From an uncultured Oscillospiraceae bacterium (GTDB taxonomy: Bacteria > Bacillota > Clostridia > Oscillospirales > Oscillospiraceae), in assembly GCA_934659445.1 (NCBI GenBank), contig CAKUHV010000003.1, positions 1 through 38,303 of the forward strand: DNA of 38,303 nucleotides, written 5' to 3'. Each line of letters begins with the position of its first letter. Within the stretch, counting starts at the first letter, position 1. The position numbers and the translations under genes were made by a program. Below, piece after piece: positions 15,575 to 24,282 of the stretch. The notes beneath the pieces were generated by a model that was not told where the DNA came from, searched no databases, and saw nothing but the letters and a program-made list of their open reading frames with translations.

Positions 15575-15805
15575 ATGGACGAACGCAACGGAAAATACGC
15601 ATGGACGGTGACCGTCGGGGAAAAGGGACAGATCGTCATCCCCAAGCAGGCGCGGGAGGTGTTCGGCATCCGGCCGGGGGACGCCCTGCTCCTGCTGGGC
15701 GACATTGACCGGGGGCTGGCCATCCCCCCCAAGTCCTCGCTGGATCAGCTGTCGGCTCTGCTTTTCGGGGGCGGCGCCCCCGGCAGGGAGAAAGAGGGCG
15801 AATAA
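15575..15805 (+). CDS. SpoVT/AbrB-type DNA-binding regulator
   Basis: The 76-residue protein contains the swapped-hairpin AbrB domain: WTVTVGEKGQIVIPKQAREVFGIRPGDALLLLGD (about 9-42), with the VGEKGQIVIPK pattern that MazE, AbrB and SpoVT share. A short C-terminal tail ends in charged residues. AAGGAGG precedes the ATG. Its stop at 15803-15805 is followed one base later by the GTG of the acyltransferase gene, so the pair is translationally coupled. Proteins of this type bind DNA as dimers or tetramers and often control their own operon. The near-consensus promoter with an overlapping palindrome just upstream makes autoregulation a reasonable inference. No toxin partner is encoded next to it, so it is not an obvious antitoxin. 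Confidence 0.88.
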   Translation: MDERNGKYAWTVTVGEKGQIVIPKQAREVFGIRPGDALLLLGDIDRGLAIPPKSSLDQLSALLFGGGAPGREKEGE

Positions 15806-15806
15806 G

Positions 15807-16877
15807 GTGCGCAAGCTGTGGCTGGACGATCTCCGCTGGTCGACGGTGCTGCTGGTGGCGGCCTATCATGTGTGCTACCTGTTCAACGGGGCAGGCATCT
15901 TCGGCGGCATCCCCGGCGCCCCCAGCATCCCCTTTTTCGACGCTCTGGCCGGACTGGTCTACCCCTGGTCCATGGTGCTGCTGTTCACCGCCGCCGGCAT
16001 GAGCGCCCGATACTCCCTTGAGGGGCGCTCCCCCCGGCAGTTCCTGCGGGAGCGGACGGACAAGCTGCTGGTGCCCTCCACACTGGGTCTGTTCGCGCTG
16101 CACTGGGTCACGGGCTATCTGAACCTGAAGCTGGGCGGCGCCTTGGGCGCGATCCCCGCCCCTCTGGTGTATCCCCTCTCGGTGCTCAGCGGCTGCGGCC
16201 CCCTGTGGTTCCTGCATCTGCTGTATCTCTACAACCTGCTCCTGCTGCTGTTCCGCCGCCTGGACCCGGCGGAGCGCCTGTACCAGCTGGGCGGGCGCTC
16301 CCCCCTCCTGCTCCCCCTGATGGCCGTCCCCCTGTGGCTGGCCTCTAAGGTGCCCGCCCCGCCCCTTATCACCGTTTACCGCTTCGGCATATACGGCGCG
16401 GCCTTCTTCGCGGGCTACTGCGTGCTCTCCCATCAGGGGCAGCTGCTGCTCTTAAAGCGGTACTGCTGGCCCCTGGCCGGGGCCGGGGCTGCCTTCGGGG
16501 CAGTCTACTTTCTGCGCTGGAACGGCAGCAATTTCACCGCCGACCCCTGCCTGCAAAGCTGGCAGACCAACCTGTACCTCTGGTCCACGGTGCTGGCCCT
16601 GCTGGGGCTGTTCCAGCGGTACGGCGGCCGGTCCGCCCCCCTCTGCCGCCGGATGACGGCCATGAGCTTCGGCATCTATGTGCTGCACTACCCCTGCCTG
16701 CTGTGGGTCTGCTATCTGCTGACCCGCTGCTTTGCCCTTCCGGCGTGGGCCAACTATCTGCTGGCGCTGGTGCTGGGGGGGGCGCTCACCCTTACCCTTT
16801 ATGCCCTTGTCCACCGCGTCCCCGTTCTGCGGTACCTGGTGCTGGGGATCTCCGGAAAGGGCTCCCGCCGGGCATAA
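15807..16877 (+). CDS. Membrane acyltransferase (acyltransferase 3 family)
   Basis: The 356-residue protein starts at GTG 15807 (RKLWLDDLRWSTVLLVAAYHVCYLFNG). The N-terminal DxLR-type segment and the histidine in VAAYHVCYLF resemble the acyltransferase 3 signature. About ten hydrophobic helices follow, with PLWFLHLLYLYNLLLL and the late MSFGIYVLHYPCLLWV segment also typical. The family transfers acyl groups to surface glycans or antibiotics, or acts in related membrane acylations; the acceptor here is unknown. It sits one base after the AbrB-like gene and probably depends on it for translation and control. The gene ends at a hairpin shared with the convergent aminotransferase gene. Confidence 0.82.
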   Translation: MRKLWLDDLRWSTVLLVAAYHVCYLFNGAGIFGGIPGAPSIPFFDALAGLVYPWSMVLLFTAAGMSARYSLEGRSPRQFLRERTDKLLVPSTLGLFALHWVTGYLNLKLGGALGAIPAPLVYPLSVLSGCGPLWFLHLLYLYNLLLLLFRRLDPAERLYQLGGRSPLLLPLMAVPLWLASKVPAPPLITVYRFGIYGAAFFAGYCVLSHQGQLLLLKRYCWPLAGAGAAFGAVYFLRWNGSNFTADPCLQSWQTNLYLWSTVLALLGLFQRYGGRSAPLCRRMTAMSFGIYVLHYPCLLWVCYLLTRCFALPAWANYLLALVLGGALTLTLYALVHRVPVLRYLVLGISGKGSRRA

Positions 16878-16881
16878 AAAG

Positions 16882-16914
16882 CTCCCGCAGCCGCGATCTG
16901 CACGGCTGCGGGAG
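16882..16914. terminator. Bidirectional terminator between convergent genes
   Basis: A 12-bp stem (CTCCCGCAGCCG, 16882-16893, with 16903-16914) has TTCTTTG on its plus side and an A run (TTTTT on the minus strand) at 16876-16880. It can serve the acyltransferase (plus) and the aminotransferase (minus). Confidence 0.85.
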
Positions 16915-16930
16915 TTCTTTGCTTGTTTAT

Positions 16931-18202
16931 TTACTGCTCCAGCTGCTCCAGAGCGGCCAGCTTCAGGCAGCAGCAGAACACGGCGATGGCCTGCTTCAGC
17001 TCCTCCACCGGGGGGAGAGAGGGGGCGATGCGGATGTTGCTGTCCTGGGGGTCCCTGCTGTAGGGGAAGGTGGCTCCGGCGCCGGTCATGACCACGCCGG
17101 CCTGCTTGCAAAGCTCCAGGGTGCGGCGGGCCAGTCCGGGGGCGGTGTTCAGGGAGATGAAGTAGCCGCCGGTGGGCCGGTGCCAGCTGGCGATGCCCAG
17201 GGGGGCGATCTCGGCGTCCAGGGCGGACAGCACTGCCTCGAACTTGGGCTTGAGGATGGCGGCGTGGCGTCCCATCAGGGCAAGGGTGTTCTCCCGGTCC
17301 TTCAGATAGCGCACATGGCGCAGCTGGTTGACCTTATCGAAGCTGATGACCTGAATGTCCAGCAGCTTCTTCATATACTCCATGTTGGCGGTGCTGCACG
17401 CGAAGCAGGCCACGCCCGCCCCGGGCAGGGTGATCTTGGAGGTGGAGGCAAACTCGAAGGGCATATCGGCGTTGCCGTACTCCTCGCACAGGCTGAGGAT
17501 GTCGGGGAAGGGGACGAAGGGGCCGTCAAACTCGTGGATGCAATAGGCGTTGTCCCACATGAGCAGGAAGTCGGGGGCGGCGGGCTTCATGGCGGCGATG
17601 CGGCGGACGGTCTCCTCCGAGTAGATGATGCCGTCGGGGTTGGAGTATTTGGGCACGTTCCACATACCCTTCACCGCCGGGTCCTGAATGAGCCGCTCCA
17701 CCTCGTCCATATCGGGGCCGCTCTCCGTCATGGGCACGGTGATCAGCTCAAAGCCGAAGGACTGGGTGACCTTAAAGTGCCGGTCATACCCGGGGGCGGG
17801 ACACAGCCACTTGACCTTTTCCTCCCTGCACCAGGGACGGGGGGAGTGGAGCAGGCCGTGGGTATAGGCCTTGGAGATGGTGTCGTACATCAGCTGGAGG
17901 CTGGCGTTGCCCCCCACAAACACCTGCTCCGGCTTACAGCCCAGAATGTCCGCAAACAGCCTTCTGGCGCTGGGCAGGCCGGCCAGCTCGCCATAGTTGC
18001 GGCAGTCGATGCCGTCCGCCACGCACTCCTCGGGACGGCTGAGCACCGTCAGCAGGTCGGACACCATATCCAGCTGGGCCTTGCCGGGCTTGCCCCGGGC
18101 CATGTTCAGGGACAGACTTCTGGCCTTCCAGCCCTCATACTCCGCCAGCACGCGGTCATGCTCTTCCCTGCGCTGCTGGGCGCTCATCGACTTGTACTCC
18201 AT
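16931..18202 (-). CDS. Aspartate aminotransferase-like PLP enzyme (subgroup Ic type)
   Basis: The 423-residue protein fits the aminotransferase group annotated as Asp_aminotransf (PF12897), related to MocR-type domains: LNMARGKPGKAQLDMVSDLL at the N-terminus, NYGELAGLPSARRLFADILG, FVGGNASLQLMYD, CPAPGYDRHF, MWNVPKYSNPDG, DNAYCIHEF, and STSKITLPGAGVACFA with the PLP-binding Lys. The Arg near FPYSRDPQDSNIRIAPSLPP would bind the substrate carboxylate. The family exchanges amino groups between aspartate and 2-oxoglutarate; the exact substrate is inferred. ATG 18202 has AAAGGCGG upstream and a promoter with extended -10 at 18269-18298. The gene appears monocistronic. CCCCLKLAALEQLEQ-type Cys clustering at the C-terminus (FCCCLK) is a small oddity. 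Confidence 0.9.
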   Translation of the reverse strand: MEYKSMSAQQRREEHDRVLAEYEGWKARSLSLNMARGKPGKAQLDMVSDLLTVLSRPEECVADGIDCRNYGELAGLPSARRLFADILGCKPEQVFVGGNASLQLMYDTISKAYTHGLLHSPRPWCREEKVKWLCPAPGYDRHFKVTQSFGFELITVPMTESGPDMDEVERLIQDPAVKGMWNVPKYSNPDGIIYSEETVRRIAAMKPAAPDFLLMWDNAYCIHEFDGPFVPFPDILSLCEEYGNADMPFEFASTSKITLPGAGVACFACSTANMEYMKKLLDIQVISFDKVNQLRHVRYLKDRENTLALMGRHAAILKPKFEAVLSALDAEIAPLGIASWHRPTGGYFISLNTAPGLARRTLELCKQAGVVMTGAGATFPYSRDPQDSNIRIAPSLPPVEELKQAIAVFCCCLKLAALEQLEQ

Positions 18203-18268
18203 AGAAGGTTCCCGCCTTTCTTATGATATTCAAAGTCAGACAGGGGCACGCCCCCTGTTTTCACCGTG

Positions 18269-18298
18269 ATTATACCATGGGGGCAGACGGCGGCGCAA
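18269..18298 (-). promoter_or_regulatory. Promoter of the aminotransferase gene
   Basis: On the minus strand TATAAT (18274-18269) with TGG before it (extended -10), and a poor -35 TTGCGC (18298-18293) at 18 bases. The leader contains an ACAGGGG/CCCCTGT hairpin near 18239-18258. Confidence 0.55.
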
Positions 18299-18433
18299 GC
18301 AGAACTTGCCCATTTTCTGACAGGCTTCCGTTTTTTTGTCCCTGTGAAAAATGCACATCCCCACTTTTGTCCTCTTTCCGGAGACACTCCGTCCGTTTTT
18401 GAAACTTTTCCCCTTTCTTCCTGCATAAAACGC

Positions 18434-18466
18434 ACAAAAGCTCCGCCCGTTGGGCGGAGCTTTTGT
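18434..18466 (-). terminator. Intrinsic terminator after the phosphohexomutase
   Basis: A perfect 15-bp stem (18434-18448 with 18452-18466) with loop GTT lies 17 bases after the phosphohexomutase stop. On the minus strand the stem ends in CTTTTGT. The remainder of the 281-base gap is a C/T-rich stretch without a recognised gene. Confidence 0.85.
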
Positions 18467-18483
18467 CACCTTGCCAGAATATT

Positions 18484-20211
18484 TTACTTTTTCAGTCCCT
18501 CGGCCCAGACGGCGTACCTCTCCGTCTTCTCCCGGCACTCCTCCATGGAGCTGCCGCTGGCCAGGATATACACCTTGACCTTGGGCTCGGTGCCCGAGGG
18601 GCGCACCAGAATGGTGGTGCCGTCGGCCAGCTGGAAGCGCAGCACGTTGGAGCCGGACAGCTCCATCCTGCTCTTTTCCCCGGTGGCGCAGTCCACAACG
18701 GAGCCGTCGGAGTAGTCCTTGCGCACGGCCACGGGGGTGCCGGCGATCTGGGCGGGGGGATCCTTCCGCAGGCCGTCCATCAGGGCGGCCATCTTCCGCA
18801 GGCCATCCAGTCCGGGCATGACCAGATTCAGGGTGCGCTCGGCGTAGTCGCCGTACTTCCTGTACAGAGCCTGGAGGGCGTCATACAGGGTCATGCCCTG
18901 ATCGTAGTACCATGCGGCCATCTCCGTCAGCACCAGAGCGGCGGTGACGGCGTCCTTGTCCCGGACGTAGTCGCCCATCATATAGCCGTAGGACTCCTCA
19001 TAGGAGAAGATGACCTTGCCCGCACCCGCGGCCTCCAGGGCGTTCTTCTTCTCTGCCATGAACTTGAAGCCGGTGAATGTGTCGAAACACTCCACGCCGT
19101 TGGTCTCGGCCACCTTGCGGGCCATCTCGGTGGTGACGATGGTCTTCAGGGCCACGGGGTGCTGGGGCAGCCTGCCGGAGCGCTTCATGGCGCCGATGAG
19201 GTAGTCCAGCAGCAGCACGCCGGTCTGGTTGCCGGTGACGGGTATGAACTTGCCCTCGTGGTCCCGCACCAGAATGCCCACCCGGTCGGCGTCGGGGTCG
19301 GAGCCAAGAATGAAGTCGGCCCCCTCCTTCTGGGCGATGTCAACGGCCAGATAGAAGCCCTCGGGGTTCTCCGGGTTGGGGGAGGCCACCGTGGGGAAGT
19401 TGCCGTCCAGCACCATCTGCTCGGGCACGCAGAAGACGTGCTTCATCCCCAGACGGCGCAGAGTCTCGGGGATCAGCTTATATCCGCAGCCGTGGAAGGG
19501 GGTGTACACCATCTTGAAGCGGTCGGCCACCCGGGCCACCACCGCCTTGTCGTTGGCCATGGCCATCACGTTGGCCAGGAACTTCTCGTCCGTCTCCTCC
19601 CCCATCAGGGTGATCATGCCGCTGGCGGCCGCCTGATCGTAGGGCATGGTCCTGGGGCCGGAGAACACGTCCAGCTGGCGCATCTTGGCAGCCACCTTCT
19701 CGGCGTGCTGGGGGGGCAGCTGGGCGCCGTCGGACCAGTAGACCTTATAGCCGTTATACTCCTTGGGGTTGTGGCTGGCGGTGATGTTGATGCCGGCGAT
19801 ACAGCCGTATTCCCGCACGGCGAAAGACAGCTCCGGCGTGGGGCGCAGGGATTCAAACAGGCGCACGGGGATGCCGTTGGCGGCCATGACGCAGGCGGCC
19901 TGACGGGCGAACTCCTGGGAGTTGTTCCGGCAGTCGAAGCAGATGGCCACGCCCCGCCCGGCGGCCTCGGCCCCCTCCTCCAGGATCACCTGGGCAAAGG
20001 CCTGGGTGGCATGGCGGATGACGTGGACGTTCATCCGGTTCAGGCCCACCCCCATGATGCCCCGCAGACCGGCGGTGCCGAAGGCCAGCTGGTCAAAGAA
20101 GCGGGACTCGATCTCTTTGTCGTCATTGCGGATGGCCTCCAGCTCCGCCTTTTCATCGGCGGACAGCGCGGGGGAGGACAGCCACTCCTTATAAGCTTCA
20201 CGGTAGGACAT
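18484..20211 (-). CDS. Phosphoglucomutase / phosphomannomutase family enzyme
   Basis: The 575-residue protein belongs to the alpha-D-phosphohexomutase superfamily, which interconverts hexose 1- and 6-phosphates through a phosphoserine. Seen in order: FGTAGLRGIMGVGLNRMN near residue 45, the phosphoserine loop ITASHNPKEYNGYKVYW (about 140-156), the metal-binding loop GSDPDADRVGI, the sugar-binding SYEESYGYMMGDYVRDKDA, and the phosphate-binding FQLADGTTILVRPSGTEPKVKVY near the end. The length matches the Firmicute PgcA type, which supplies glucose 1-phosphate for glycans and lipids. AAGGAGG precedes ATG 20211. It has its own terminator and no co-directional neighbour close by. Glucose versus mannose preference cannot be read from sequence. 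Confidence 0.94.
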   Translation of the reverse strand: MSYREAYKEWLSSPALSADEKAELEAIRNDDKEIESRFFDQLAFGTAGLRGIMGVGLNRMNVHVIRHATQAFAQVILEEGAEAAGRGVAICFDCRNNSQEFARQAACVMAANGIPVRLFESLRPTPELSFAVREYGCIAGINITASHNPKEYNGYKVYWSDGAQLPPQHAEKVAAKMRQLDVFSGPRTMPYDQAAASGMITLMGEETDEKFLANVMAMANDKAVVARVADRFKMVYTPFHGCGYKLIPETLRRLGMKHVFCVPEQMVLDGNFPTVASPNPENPEGFYLAVDIAQKEGADFILGSDPDADRVGILVRDHEGKFIPVTGNQTGVLLLDYLIGAMKRSGRLPQHPVALKTIVTTEMARKVAETNGVECFDTFTGFKFMAEKKNALEAAGAGKVIFSYEESYGYMMGDYVRDKDAVTAALVLTEMAAWYYDQGMTLYDALQALYRKYGDYAERTLNLVMPGLDGLRKMAALMDGLRKDPPAQIAGTPVAVRKDYSDGSVVDCATGEKSRMELSGSNVLRFQLADGTTILVRPSGTEPKVKVYILASGSSMEECREKTERYAVWAEGLKK

Positions 20212-20352
20212 AACAGGAAACCTCCTTGTATATCGTTCGGTGTTCTGCCCCTATAGTAACACAGATCCGGAAAAAATAAATCACCAAATTGTAAAATCCG
20301 CCGGGAATATCCGTCTGCGGCGGACGGGGGAGGGGGAAATGTTTTTCTCTCC

Positions 20353-20381
20353 TTGACTTTGTTTATTTAGAGGTATACAAT
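20353..20381 (+). promoter_or_regulatory. Promoter of the cysteine desulfurase-like gene
   Basis: TTGACT (20353-20358), 17-base spacer, TACAAT (20376-20381), about 55 bases upstream of the ATG. Confidence 0.7.
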
Positions 20382-20435
20382 AGCAGGCGCTTCGCATTTT
20401 TCGGCCCGTTCCGGGCCCATTCTGGAGGGATCGCC

Positions 20436-21575
20436 ATGTTCCACTATCTGGATAACGCCGCCACCACTCCCGTCCGGCCGGAGGCAGTACAGGCCGCCGC
20501 CGCGGCCATGGAGCAGGGCTGGGGCAACCCCTCCGCCCAGTATGAGATCGGCCGGCAGGCCGCCGGACAGGTGAAGCAGTGGCGGGCCGACGCGGCCGCC
20601 GCCCTGGGCTGCGCCCCGGAGGAGTTTGTTTTCACCTCCTGCGGCACCGAGGGGGACAACTGGGCCATCTTCGGCGCAGCCGACCTTAACCGCCGGAAGG
20701 GCAAGCACATCGTCACCACCGCCTATGAGCACGCCGCCGTGCTGGAGCCCTGCCGCCAGCTGGAGCGCCGGGGGTATGAGGTCACTTATCTCGCCCCGGA
20801 CAGGGAGGGCAATATCTCCGTGGACGACCTGACCGCCGCCCTGCGGCCGGACACGGTGCTGGTGTCCATGATGCTGGTGAACAACGAGCTGGGCTCCCTC
20901 CTGCCGGTGGCGGAGGCGGTGAAGGCGGTGCGCCGCTCCGGCGCCCCCGCCCTGTTCCACTGCGACGCGGTGCAGGGCTTTCTGAAGGTCCCCTTCACCC
21001 CCGCCAGGCTGGGGGTGGATCTGCTGTCCGTCAGCGGGCACAAGATCCACGGGCCCAAGGGTGTCGGCGGACTGTATATCCGAGGGGGGCTGCGCCTGCC
21101 CCCCCTGATTCTGGGCGGCGGGCAGGAGGACGGACTGCGCTCCGGCACCGAATCCACCGGCCAGCTGGCGGCCTTCGCCGCCGCGGCAAGGCTGGGCCGG
21201 GCCACTCTGGAGCAGGATCTGGCCCACATGGCCGGGCTGAAGCAGTACGCCCTGGAGCAGCTGACCGGCACGGTACCCGGTCTGGTGCGGGTGGGCGGCG
21301 GAACCGCCCCCCACATCCTGTCCATCTCTCTGCCCGGCTATAAGAGCGAGGTGCTGGTGCGCTTTCTCAGCGACCGGGGCGTGTATGTCTCCTCCGGCTC
21401 CGCCTGTCACCGGGGTAAGGCCAGCCACGTCTACGCCAGTCTGGGTCTGCCCAAAAAGGTGCTGGACGGGGTGCTGCGGGTCAGCTTCTCCTACGACACC
21501 ACCCGGGAGGATGTGGACGCCCTGGTCCGGGCCCTGACTCAGGCCCAGAAGGAGCTGTTCACCTCCCTGTCCTGA
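20436..21575 (+). CDS. Cysteine desulfurase family protein (NifS/IscS-like)
   Basis: The 379-residue PLP enzyme opens YLDNAATTPVRPEAV and has GNPSAQYEIGRQA, FTSCGTEGDNWAIFGA, VTTAYEHAAVLEPC and the Schiff-base Lys 203 in SGHKIHGPKG. The active-site Cys 324 lies in SSGSACHRGKASHVYASLG, so the persulfide cysteine is present. Family members take sulfur from cysteine for Fe-S clusters, thiamine or tRNA thiolation. No iscU, sufU, thiI or mnmA is adjacent in the window, so the acceptor is unknown. ATG follows GGAGGG. A 24-bp GC palindrome separates it from the MATE gene 63 bases downstream; the two may be co-transcribed. Confidence 0.93.
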   Translation: MFHYLDNAATTPVRPEAVQAAAAAMEQGWGNPSAQYEIGRQAAGQVKQWRADAAAALGCAPEEFVFTSCGTEGDNWAIFGAADLNRRKGKHIVTTAYEHAAVLEPCRQLERRGYEVTYLAPDREGNISVDDLTAALRPDTVLVSMMLVNNELGSLLPVAEAVKAVRRSGAPALFHCDAVQGFLKVPFTPARLGVDLLSVSGHKIHGPKGVGGLYIRGGLRLPPLILGGGQEDGLRSGTESTGQLAAFAAAARLGRATLEQDLAHMAGLKQYALEQLTGTVPGLVRVGGGTAPHILSISLPGYKSEVLVRFLSDRGVYVSSGSACHRGKASHVYASLGLPKKVLDGVLRVSFSYDTTREDVDALVRALTQAQKELFTSLS

Positions 21576-21578
21576 CGG

Positions 21579-21602
21579 CTGCGGCCCGCCGGCGGGCCGC
21601 AG
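21579..21602. repeat. 24-bp perfect palindrome between the desulfurase and MATE genes
   Basis: CTGCGGCCCGCC is followed directly by its reverse complement. With a 4-base loop this gives a 10-bp GC stem 3 bases after the stop codon. There is no T run, so partial termination or mRNA protection is more likely than full termination. Confidence 0.65.
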
Positions 21603-21638
21603 GAGAGAAATATTTGAGATCGTAAAGGAGTTTATGCC

Positions 21639-23021
21639 GTGTTTTCCTATATGAAGCGCGGGTCCGGCTTTTATAAAGAGGTAGCCGTTCTGGCCGCCCC
21701 CATCGTCATGCAGAACCTGATCACCAGCACGCTGAGCATGGCGGACACCTTTATGGTGGGCCTGATGGGCGAAGCGCCCATGGCCGCCGTCACCCTGGCC
21801 AACATCCCCATCCGCGCGGTGAATATGTTCATCTTCGGCGCCCAGAGCGGCTCCTCCATCCTCATCAGCCAGTACTGGGGCAAGCAGGACCGCAGGTCCA
21901 TCAGCCGGGTGATGGGGGCCGCCATGTGGACGGTGCTGGCGGTCACCGCCCTGTTCGCTCTGATCATGAACCTGTGGCCGCTGGAGTTCCTCTCTCTGTT
22001 TGGCAACGAGCAGTCGGTCATCGCCACCGCCGCCCAATACGGCGATCTGGCCGCCCTGTCCTGCTGCTTCAACGGTCTTACCATGATGTATATCGCCGCC
22101 TACCGCAGCATGGAAAAGCCCCAGCTGGGCATGTACATCCTCATCGCCTCCATGAGTCTGAACACCTTCCTCAACTGGGTGTTCATCTTCGGCCATCTGG
22201 GCTCCCCGGTCATGGGGGTGCGTGGGGCCGCCCTGGCCACCCTGATCGCCCGGATCTTCGAGGTGTGCGCCATCACCGTCCACATGCTGGTCACCCGGTT
22301 TTTCCGGGTGGACTTCGCCGCCCTGTTCCGTCCGGGGCGGGAGATGCTGCGCCGCTTCTTCCTGTACGGCGGCCCCGTGGTGCTGAACGAGACCATGTGG
22401 GGGCTGGGCACCTCCGTGATGCCCACCATCATGGGCCACATGGAGAACAGCACCGAGATCCTGGCCGCCTATACCATCACCTCCAATGTGGAGCAGGTGG
22501 TGAACGTGGTGGGCTTCGGCATTGCCGCCACCGCCGCCGTCATCATCGGCCGGGAGGTGGGCGCCGGACGCACGGAGCAGGTGTTCCCCACGGGGAAGGC
22601 CCTGGCCACCCTGGGCTTCCTTACCGGCACCGCCCTGGGCGTGCCCCTGTTCATCTTCGCCCGGTGGATCGCCCCGGCGGTGGTGTTCCCCCTGTTCCAC
22701 CTGTCGGCGGGGGCCTCTGCCATCGCCATGATGATGATCACCGTCCAGTCCTTCCAGATGCCCCTGCGGGACTTCAACTGCGTGAATATCGTGGGGGTGC
22801 TGCGGGGCGGCGGCGACGTGCGGGCCGCCACCCTCATCGACATCTCTCCCCTGTGGATATGCGCCATCCCCTACGCCGCCGTGTGCGGCCTGATCCTGCG
22901 GCTGGACATCACCTGGGTCTATCTGGCCTATGTGATCGAAAATCTGGTCAAGGTGGGCATCGGCCTGTGGCGGCTGCGCTCCGGCAAGTGGATCCGGGAC
23001 CTGACCGTCTCGCTGCACTGA
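21639..23021 (+). CDS. MATE-family efflux transporter
   Basis: The 460-residue protein has about twelve hydrophobic helices in two halves, with MATE features: FYKEVAVLAAPIVMQNLITSTLSMADTFMVGLMG in helix 1, GAQSGSSILISQYWGKQD, and a second half beginning FLYGGPVVLNETMWGLGTSVMPTIMGHM. MATE proteins exchange protons or sodium for cationic drugs and metabolites across the cell membrane; the substrate is not predictable. GTG 21639 follows AAAGGAG by 8 bases, so I take it as start (FSYMKRGSGF); the nearer ATG is out of frame. A strong terminator follows at 23042-23080. Confidence 0.92.
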   Translation: MFSYMKRGSGFYKEVAVLAAPIVMQNLITSTLSMADTFMVGLMGEAPMAAVTLANIPIRAVNMFIFGAQSGSSILISQYWGKQDRRSISRVMGAAMWTVLAVTALFALIMNLWPLEFLSLFGNEQSVIATAAQYGDLAALSCCFNGLTMMYIAAYRSMEKPQLGMYILIASMSLNTFLNWVFIFGHLGSPVMGVRGAALATLIARIFEVCAITVHMLVTRFFRVDFAALFRPGREMLRRFFLYGGPVVLNETMWGLGTSVMPTIMGHMENSTEILAAYTITSNVEQVVNVVGFGIAATAAVIIGREVGAGRTEQVFPTGKALATLGFLTGTALGVPLFIFARWIAPAVVFPLFHLSAGASAIAMMMITVQSFQMPLRDFNCVNIVGVLRGGGDVRAATLIDISPLWICAIPYAAVCGLILRLDITWVYLAYVIENLVKVGIGLWRLRSGKWIRDLTVSLH

Positions 23022-23041
23022 GGGCCCCCTCCGATTAGCAC

Positions 23042-23080
23042 AGCTCCGGTTTTTCTGCAAAGAAAAGCCGGAGCTTTTTT
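23042..23080 (+). terminator. Intrinsic terminator after the MATE gene
   Basis: A 15-bp stem with one G-U pair (23042-23056 with 23061-23075) is closed by a GCAA tetraloop and followed by TTTTTT. It separates the MATE gene from the heat-shock operon. Confidence 0.92.
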
Positions 23081-23107
23081 ATTAAAAATAAATTCACAAT
23101 CTCCCTA

Positions 23108-23136
23108 TTGACATTTTGCACCCCCAGTGATACATT
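23108..23136 (+). promoter_or_regulatory. Promoter of the hrcA-grpE-dnaK-dnaJ operon
   Basis: TTGACA (23108-23113), 17-base spacer, TACATT (23131-23136). The expected start of transcription falls at the left arm of the CIRCE operator. Confidence 0.8.
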
Positions 23137-23140
23137 ATCT

Positions 23141-23167
23141 TTAGCACTCAGAGAGAATGAGTGCTAA
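23141..23167 (+). promoter_or_regulatory. CIRCE operator (HrcA binding site)
   Basis: TTAGCACTC, 9-base spacer, GAGTGCTAA: an exact match to the CIRCE consensus. It lies immediately downstream of the -10 box and upstream of hrcA, so HrcA should repress the whole operon, including itself, and release it on heat shock when GroEL is titrated. No groESL is present in the window. Confidence 0.98.
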
Positions 23168-23196
23168 ATCAAGAGAAAGAGCTGGGTGGTGAGCAA

Positions 23197-24267
23197 ATGG
23201 AGCTGACCGATCGCAAAAAGAAGATCCTGCGGGCCATCGTAGAGACCTATGTGGCCACCGCCGAGCCGGTGGGCTCCAAGGCCGTGGCGCAGTACGCCGG
23301 GCTGGACATCTCCTCGGCCACCATCCGCAACGAGATGGCCGATTTGGTGGAGATGGGTCTGCTGGAGCAGCCCCACACCTCCGCCGGACGCGTCCCCTCC
23401 CCCGCCGGCTACCGGCTGTATGTCAACGAATTGATGGGCGAGCACCAGCTGACCCTTCAGGAGACCCAGCGCATCAACAGCGCCCTGAACCTGAAGATGG
23501 AGGAGCTGGATCAGGTGATCGACCGGGCGGGCAAGGTGCTCAGCCAGCTGAGCGACTACCCCGTGTTCACCGCCGCCGCCGCCAACAAGCGGGTGACAGT
23601 AAAGCGGTACGACCTGCTGATGGTAGAGGAGAACGCCTTTATCGCCGTGGTGATGACGGACAACTCCGTGGTGAAGAACAAGATCATCCGGATGCCCGAC
23701 CAGCTGTCCGATCCCCAGCTGCAGCTGCTGTCCACCGTGCTGAACAGCTCCTTCGTAGGGCTGACTCTGGACGAGATGCAGCAGGCTCTGGACAAGATGG
23801 GCGCCCGCTCCGCCCCCGCCGCCTTTCAGCTGATCTCCATGGTGGTCCGTTTCGCCATGGAGGTGCTCAGCGAGCAGAGCCAGCAGACCATCCACACCTC
23901 CGGCATCGCCCACATCCTGGAGCATCCGGAGTATCAGGACATGGCCAAGGCCAAGCCCCTGATGCGCTGCCTGACGGACGAGGAGGACCTCTCCCGTCTG
24001 CCGATCCCCATGGACAGCAGCCACAACATGAACATCCTCATCGGCCCGGAAAATGTGAACGAGGCTTTTAAGGACACCAGCGTGGTCATGGCCAGCTATG
24101 ACATCGGGGACAATATGCGGGGCGTGATCGGCGTGGTGGGCCCCACCCGCATGGATTACGCCAAGGTGACCGCCCGTCTGTCCTATTTCGCCGACAGCCT
24201 GACCCGGATGTTCGGCAAGGGCGAGCTGCCCGCCGCCCCCGCAGACGGGGACAACGACAAAGAATAA
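23197..24267 (+). CDS. hrcA: Heat-inducible transcription repressor HrcA
   Basis: The 356-residue repressor has an N-terminal winged helix (about 1-75) with RKKKILRAIVETYVATAEPVGSKAVA, SSATIRNEMADLVEMGLLEQPHTSAGRVPSPAGYRLYV, then the HrcA GAF-like domain with an inserted dimerisation region. ILIGPENVNEAFKDTSVVMASY and GVIGVVGPTRMDYAKV near the end are hallmark segments. I start at ATG 23197 (MELTDRKKK), after GGGTGGTGAG; the frame runs further upstream into the CIRCE site, which cannot be coding from its own transcript. First gene of the heat-shock operon, with grpE 15 bases downstream. The C-terminal tail (APADGDNDKE) is acidic. Confidence 0.96.
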   Translation: MELTDRKKKILRAIVETYVATAEPVGSKAVAQYAGLDISSATIRNEMADLVEMGLLEQPHTSAGRVPSPAGYRLYVNELMGEHQLTLQETQRINSALNLKMEELDQVIDRAGKVLSQLSDYPVFTAAAANKRVTVKRYDLLMVEENAFIAVVMTDNSVVKNKIIRMPDQLSDPQLQLLSTVLNSSFVGLTLDEMQQALDKMGARSAPAAFQLISMVVRFAMEVLSEQSQQTIHTSGIAHILEHPEYQDMAKAKPLMRCLTDEEDLSRLPIPMDSSHNMNILIGPENVNEAFKDTSVVMASYDIGDNMRGVIGVVGPTRMDYAKVTARLSYFADSLTRMFGKGELPAAPADGDNDKE

Positions 24268-24282
24268 AGGAGCATGAGCACC

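Noticed and set aside
15575..15805. Antitoxin of a toxin-antitoxin pair
   Set aside because: The MazE-like fold is shared by many AbrB proteins. The coupled downstream gene is a membrane acyltransferase and no MazF, PIN or RelE-like toxin is adjacent.
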